Positions 14,646 through 18,069 of a stretch of 18,069 bases of DNA are shown here, one piece after another. Where the stretch lies: the NCBI GenBank assembly GCA_964617565.1, contig CAZTYH010000067.1:1-18069 (forward strand). Direction: 5' to 3'. Origin of the DNA: JAKJGV01 sp964617565. Lineage in GTDB: Bacteria; Verrucomicrobiota; Kiritimatiellia; CAIQIC01; JAGNIJ01. The notes beneath the pieces are model-generated. The model did no database searches and was not told the DNA's origin. It was given only the letters and a program-made list of their open reading frames with translations. How positions within the stretch are numbered: the first letter of the stretch is position 1; each line of letters opens with the position of its first letter. Position numbers and translations under genes: made by a program.

Positions 14646-15419
14646 ATGAATTTCAAGCTTCCCTTGAAAAACAATACGCGCCTTGAACAGGTGGTTGCGC
14701 GCGTCGAGGCCGACGCCGAGCTGAACCAGCTCTGGAAATGCGCAAACATCAATGCGGTGGATCGCACCCATTTGAGCGATCACGGAGAAATCCATATTCG
14801 CATCGTCGCACATGCCGCACTGCGGCTGCTGAGACTGCTGGGCGAAAAAGGGGTGCAACCGAATATCGTGCTGAACCACGGCCTCACGCCGGAAGATGCC
14901 GAAGTGGTGGTCTTTCTCGGAGCCTGCCTGCACGATCTGGGCATCAGTATTCATCGGGACGACCACGAGACATACAGCCTTTTTCTCGCTTATCCCAAGG
15001 CGCGCCAGTTGTTGACCGGCATTTACGATGAGCCCGCGCTGACCATCGTCGTGGCGGAAACGCTTCATGCCGTGATCGCGCACAATACGGATCAGCGCTG
15101 CTTCACGATCGAAGCAGGTGTGTTGAAGGTGGCCGACGCGCTCGATATGAGCGAAGGCCGCTCGCGTATTCCTTTCGAGGCGGGCCAGGTCAACATCCAT
15201 TCGGTTTCGGCACAGGCGATCAAGGAAGTCAAAATCGAGCCGGGCAAGGAAAGACCCATCCGCCTGCAGATCACCCTCAATAATTCAGCGGGCATCTTCC
15301 AGATTGACGAACTGCTTAAACGCAAACTGCGCGCCTCCACAATCGCGCCGTACGTCGAGCTGATCGCGCAGATCCACGAGGAACCGGAGCGCAAGATTGT
15401 CGGCGAATACAAGTTTTAA
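14646..15419 (+). CDS. HD-domain metal-dependent phosphohydrolase
   Basis: A complete 257-residue cytoplasmic protein of the HD superfamily, which uses a metal pair to hydrolyse phosphate esters, often of nucleotides. Seen: first histidine in the HLSDHGEIH block (42-50), the defining His96-Asp97 in LGACLHDLGI (91-100), further histidines at H103 and H107, H141 in ETLHAVIAHNT, and the closing aspartate D164 in KVADALDMSEGRSR (161-174). It resembles the stand-alone HD proteins of the COG3294 type. A C-terminal ~70-residue part of alpha/beta character (ITLNNSAGIFQIDELLKRKL) follows. The substrate is unknown. It has a strong ribosome-binding site. Its TAA overlaps the stop of the convergent GH16-like gene within TTAA. 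Confidence 0.85.
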   Translation: MNFKLPLKNNTRLEQVVARVEADAELNQLWKCANINAVDRTHLSDHGEIHIRIVAHAALRLLRLLGEKGVQPNIVLNHGLTPEDAEVVVFLGACLHDLGISIHRDDHETYSLFLAYPKARQLLTGIYDEPALTIVVAETLHAVIAHNTDQRCFTIEAGVLKVADALDMSEGRSRIPFEAGQVNIHSVSAQAIKEVKIEPGKERPIRLQITLNNSAGIFQIDELLKRKLRASTIAPYVELIAQIHEEPERKIVGEYKF

Positions 15420-16363
15420 TCCGCCGGGATAAATTCGAAGCGCTCGATTACGACCTCAACGGGCATACCATCTGTCGGCGCATCACCGCGACCACTGCGA
15501 TCGCCGTCCAGCAGCCACAGGTTGATTCTCACGCGCGTTCCAGGACCTGGCGCTGGAATGCCAACCGGGCTTGTCCAGCCTCCGGAGCCCTGTGTGCGAC
15601 GATGAGGATTCCCTTCGTCAAAACGCCACTCGGCAAGCAGCTTGCCCTCGACCGCTTCGTGCCCGTCATACGTCGCAAAGCGCACCGCTTCAGGACGCCA
15701 CTCGAAAACGTCCAGCACCCGTGTCTCGGATAACTCGACTGACCGGGGAAAGGACCTCTCCTTGTATTTACCTCCGGGCTCATCCGGACCCCACACCGGC
15801 TGCACGGAATAGTGAAGATTGGGCGCCGTTGGATCACCCCATCGCGCCCACTCGATATCGAGTTCGCAGTTGGCCATGGACTTGTAGGTGTCATCATCCC
15901 AGGTGAAGAATCCAAGCACAACGTTCGCATCCAATTGATCAATTCGTGAAGCCGAATAAAACCGGTACGTGCCGTATCCGACCGGCTTCTCCATTACCAC
16001 CTCCGCGCATCGCCATTCATCGCGTTCCTTTGTAATGCGGAGATGCAACCGCCCCTCATCATCCACCCACACGTTGTTGGTGGAACTGGAGAAGCGATTG
16101 GGACCCGGCCCGACGTACCGGTGGCTTGCTTTCACCTGCCACGTGTATCCGGAAAACTGAATCCGACCCGCCGGCATGCTTCCGTCACGAAATGCTTTTG
16201 TAGTCATTTCACCCACCGTTTCCTTCGGAGTCAAATCCGCATTGATCAAGCGCTCACCCGCTTCCTCCTGCCCCACAAAGTCCGCTGCATGTGAAGAAAG
16301 GAAGGAACACAAAACGAATCCGGCCAGGCAGCGTATTCGTTGGGAAAGGCTATTCCGGCTCAT
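15416..16363 (-). CDS. Exported glycoside hydrolase family 16-like protein
   Basis: A 315-residue secreted protein with a concanavalin-type jellyroll. Seen: signal peptide (hydrophobic 11-24, cleavage near SHA|A), then SGYTWQVKASHRYVGPGPNRFSSS (71-94), NVWVDDEGRLHLRITK (97-112), GYGTYRFYSASRIDQLDANVVLGFFTWDDD (129-158) and ANCELDIEWARWGDP (164-178). Glu167-Leu-Asp-Ile-Glu171 fits the GH16 active-site pattern E[ILV]D[IVAF]E in its lichenase/XTH-like form, so nucleophile and acid/base residues are present. I predict a retaining beta-glycan hydrolase or transglycosylase. The exact polysaccharide is unknown, and such proteins are often annotated only as GH16-like. The start is 6 bases after the stop of the nuclease gene, indicating one transcript. 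The 3' end overlaps the HD-domain gene by 4 bases. Confidence 0.75.
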   Translation of the reverse strand: MSRNSLSQRIRCLAGFVLCSFLSSHAADFVGQEEAGERLINADLTPKETVGEMTTKAFRDGSMPAGRIQFSGYTWQVKASHRYVGPGPNRFSSSTNNVWVDDEGRLHLRITKERDEWRCAEVVMEKPVGYGTYRFYSASRIDQLDANVVLGFFTWDDDTYKSMANCELDIEWARWGDPTAPNLHYSVQPVWGPDEPGGKYKERSFPRSVELSETRVLDVFEWRPEAVRFATYDGHEAVEGKLLAEWRFDEGNPHRRTQGSGGWTSPVGIPAPGPGTRVRINLWLLDGDRSGRGDAPTDGMPVEVVIERFEFIPAD

Positions 16364-16369
16364 GCAGAA

Positions 16370-17215
16370 TCAAGATCCATTGCTGACGCTGATGAATGGC
16401 CGCAATCGCTCAAGCGTAGCCGGACCGATTCCCGGTACGCGCATCAGATCGTTGGTGGAATTGAAGGGCCTGTTTTCGATAATGCGGCTCGCCATGACGT
16501 CGCCGACACCCGGAAGCGCGGTCAAATCCCGCGCCTCGGCGTGATTGATGTCAATCGTCCCGACAAGCGTCTGCCGGCGGCTGCGGGTGTATTCAAGATC
16601 GTCCTCGCGCTGACGCCTGCGTTCCGCACGCAGCACGGGCAACAGATCGGGGTCCGTCGCGGCCCATATTCCGTGACGTTTCATCATGGCCGCGAGCTGC
16701 AGATCCTCCAGGCCCGCGTTCATGTCGGCCACCGACCGACCGTCCGGCATTTCTCGTTGAACACCCAGCACACGCGCAAGGCCCTCGGAAACCAGCACTT
16801 CGGCAAGATTGCGGCCGTCGGACAGGATGATGACGGAATAATACCTTGGGTTTTCACCGCCCCCCGGCGTCGCGTGAAATACGGTGTACAGCGTGAACGG
16901 GTCTTTCAACAATTCCGTCGTCCGCTCACCGGCGATTTCGCCGTAGCGCTTCACCTCTTCAACGGAATCGAGGCCGAAATAACGCGCCTGTTCGCGCATC
17001 CTGCGCTGCTGGTAAGAAGCCCCATCCCATGTTTCGGGACAGTCAACGAAGTAGAGTCTTGCATGAAGCTGACGGTCCCCCGCGCGTACAATAAAGCTGT
17101 CTCCATCGTTGCGGGAATCGGGCACAAGGGTAACGCCATCGAAGCGCTCCCACGCTTCCACCTGGGCGGCGGCCAGAAGGACGCCTGCAATCACGGCATA
17201 TACAACAGCCTTCAT
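16370..17215 (-). CDS. Exported staphylococcal-nuclease-like protein with C-terminal HhH domain
   Basis: A 281-residue secreted or periplasmic nuclease. Seen: signal peptide MKAVVYAVIAGVLLAAAQVEA|W. The SNase (TNase) OB-fold spans about 25-185. Catalytic residues are recognisable: D37-G-D39 (metal ligands), R53 in ARLYFVDCPE, D58, E61, and R124 in NPRYYSVIILSDGRNLAEVLVSEGLARV as the likely second arginine. A linker rich in Arg and Glu follows, then a ComEA-type helix-hairpin-helix pair (221-276: IDINHAEARDLTALPGVGDVMASRI and LMRVPGIGPATLERLRPF), which binds DNA without sequence specificity. This suggests a nuclease acting on external or incoming DNA or RNA. The stop precedes the GH16-like start by 6 bases. 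The ATG has no Shine-Dalgarno and almost no predicted leader; an in-frame TAA at 17225-17227 excludes a longer start. Confidence 0.85.
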   Translation of the reverse strand: MKAVVYAVIAGVLLAAAQVEAWERFDGVTLVPDSRNDGDSFIVRAGDRQLHARLYFVDCPETWDGASYQQRRMREQARYFGLDSVEEVKRYGEIAGERTTELLKDPFTLYTVFHATPGGGENPRYYSVIILSDGRNLAEVLVSEGLARVLGVQREMPDGRSVADMNAGLEDLQLAAMMKRHGIWAATDPDLLPVLRAERRRQREDDLEYTRSRRQTLVGTIDINHAEARDLTALPGVGDVMASRIIENRPFNSTNDLMRVPGIGPATLERLRPFISVSNGS

Positions 17216-17227
17216 ACGACAGACTTA

Positions 17228-17256
17228 AGTATAACCCCAACGGTAAGGTTAGTCAA
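17228..17256 (-). promoter_or_regulatory. Near-consensus sigma-70 promoter for the nuclease-GH16 operon
   Basis: On the minus strand TTGACT (17251-17256) and TATACT (17228-17233) are separated by exactly 17 bases, each hexamer matching consensus at 5 of 6 positions. Initiation is expected about 7 bases downstream, near 17221, only about 6 bases before the nuclease start codon. The transcript would be nearly leaderless, in keeping with the absence of a ribosome-binding site. Confidence 0.65.
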
Positions 17257-17275
17257 TTCAGGCCGGTTTTGCGTT

Positions 17276-17326
17276 CATTTTCCAATGATTGGAAAAAAAT
17301 CAGCCACATTTTCCAATCATTGGAAA
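17276..17326. repeat. Pair of identical 17-bp palindromes 31 bp apart, probable operator
   Basis: TTTCCAATGATTGGAAA (17279-17295) and TTTCCAATCATTGGAAA (17310-17326) are perfect palindromes apart from their single central base. Both are preceded by CAT, so a 20-base unit repeats with a period of 31 bases, about three helical turns. This places both sites on the same DNA face. They lie just upstream of the nuclease promoter, centred about 66 and 97 bases before the predicted start site; the second overlaps the end of the TIGR02757 gene. A dimeric regulator binding both sites is the simplest reading. With only a 1-base centre and AT-rich outer arms they make poor RNA hairpins, so a terminator is less likely. 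Confidence 0.7.
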
Positions 17327-18069
17327 CTTCGAACGGGAAGGTCCCCGCGCATGGAGGCACGGGTCAGGGCAAAGTCGTACTTCACCGGATCGGCAGGAGA
17401 GATTTCACGAAAAGCAGTCGTCACTTCCAAGGCCGTCTTAAGATCGGCATTCTTCCGCCGTGTGAATTCCCATGCCTTCGCGATTCGATGCATATGAAGA
17501 TCGAGCGGCACAATCAGCTTGGATGCCGGAACCCGCGTCCACAGGCCGGGGTCTACTTCATCATGCCGCGCCATCCATCGCAGAAAGAGGTTCAGGCGTT
17601 TGCATGCGCTGCCTCGGCGGGGACAGGAGAGAAGATCGCAAGAGCTCTTGCTTGATGCGGATCTCAGCAACGCTACCCATGCCGACAAAGCCGGCAAAAT
17701 GGTTTCATCCTCGCCGCGCAAGCCGGCGAGAAAGGATTCCTCCAGCGAACCATAATCAAGAATAGCGCTTCGAACGCCGCACAAAAGAGCCACAAGGTCG
17801 GAACCCCGCGTCCACCGGTGGCGGAAACCCCGGAAGGCATTCTGGAGTTCCGAACGCGATGACTTGATTACGAATCGGCAGGGCGATTTGCCCATACGCC
17901 CAACCGCATTGGACGCGCCGCTGACAATCTGTTTCACGCCCCCGTATGCCAGGAGCGCAGCGATCAATCCCGCGATCTCCCGATCCCGAGGCTCTTCATA
18001 GCGATAGAGTATTTCAAGCGGATCGGGTTTGATGAACTGAGCGTGGTTGTATTTGCGATAGAGGCGGTC
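17317..18069 (-). CDS. TIGR02757 (DUF2400) family protein, start outside window
   Basis: Visible are 250 residues up to the stop; the frame stays open to the window edge, so the first residues are missing. Seen at the edge: YRKYNHAQFIKPDPLEILYRYEEPRDREIAGLIAALLAYGGVKQIV, the family's defining N-terminal block. Further on are RLNLFLRWMARHDEVDPGLW and, near the end, SKLIVPLDLHMHRIA and DPVKYDFAL. The family is widespread in Bacteroidota and PVC bacteria and has no firm function. The late pattern L-D-x-H...R followed by a short helical tail recalls the HhH-GPD DNA-glycosylase fold, so a role in DNA repair is possible but unproven. The nuclease gene follows downstream on the same strand after about 100 bases that contain a separate promoter. 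Confidence 0.85.
   Translation of the reverse strand, partial: DRLYRKYNHAQFIKPDPLEILYRYEEPRDREIAGLIAALLAYGGVKQIVSGASNAVGRMGKSPCRFVIKSSRSELQNAFRGFRHRWTRGSDLVALLCGVRSAILDYGSLEESFLAGLRGEDETILPALSAWVALLRSASSKSSCDLLSCPRRGSACKRLNLFLRWMARHDEVDPGLWTRVPASKLIVPLDLHMHRIAKAWEFTRRKNADLKTALEVTTAFREISPADPVKYDFALTRASMRGDLPVRSFQ

Noticed and set aside
17276..17326. CRISPR array or transposon inverted repeats
   Set aside because: Only two copies separated by 14 bases between palindromes, no spacers of regular length beyond that, and no cas or transposase gene nearby.
16340..17497. Open frame of 385 codons on the + strand across the nuclease gene and palindromes
   Set aside because: It runs antisense to a nuclease with intact catalytic and HhH motifs, and has no family resemblance or ribosome-binding site.

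Overview
The window is 18 kb of a GC-rich bacterial scaffold from a draft assembly or metagenome bin, as shown by one run of exactly 100 Ns. The gene content is Gram-negative: an OprP/O-type outer-membrane porin, many proteins with Sec signal peptides, LamG-type exported proteins with the C-terminal 'W.F.A..GRTYRVQ' style often seen in PVC bacteria, a GH16-like hydrolase, a TIGR02757 (DUF2400) protein, and a large PEP/pyruvate-binding-domain protein. I infer the PVC superphylum (Verrucomicrobiota, Kiritimatiellota or Lentisphaerota). This rests on protein style only; there is no rRNA or tRNA in the window.

Left block (1-8717, all + strand). The end of an anion-selective porin is followed by a complete sulfate/thiosulfate ABC importer: sbp, cysT, cysW, cysA. 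Then come an exported LamG-fold protein, an SLC13/DASS-type anion transporter and a CNT-type nucleoside transporter. The first five genes look like one operon for bringing sulfate across the outer and inner membranes. The two secondary transporters belong to recognisable families but carry altered substrate-site motifs.

Middle block (8777-13713, - strand). A hairpin repeat separates the CNT gene from a translationally coupled pair: an OPA-type (GlpT/UhpT-like) organophosphate antiporter and a PstS-type periplasmic binding protein, with no pstCAB. Upstream of them lies an 872-residue protein joining a degenerate KaiC/RecA-like N-terminus to a PEP-synthase-type ATP-grasp domain, without the phosphohistidine and PEP-binding domains.

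Right block (13714-18069). A divergent + strand gene encodes an exported jellyroll-like protein cut by the assembly gap. After the gap is a complete HD-domain phosphohydrolase. Convergent to it, on the - strand, are a TIGR02757 protein (5' end outside the window), an exported staphylococcal-nuclease/HhH protein and an exported GH16-like protein. Between the TIGR02757 and nuclease genes sit two identical 17-bp perfect palindromes exactly 31 bp apart, just upstream of a near-consensus sigma-70 promoter. This is the most striking non-coding signal here.

Overall this is a nutrient-acquisition region (sulfate, organic anions, nucleosides, organophosphates) plus exported degradative enzymes. I found no CRISPR array, insertion sequence, phage gene or RNA gene. 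No stretch longer than 300 bases lacks a gene; the longest gene-free stretch is 13714-13891.
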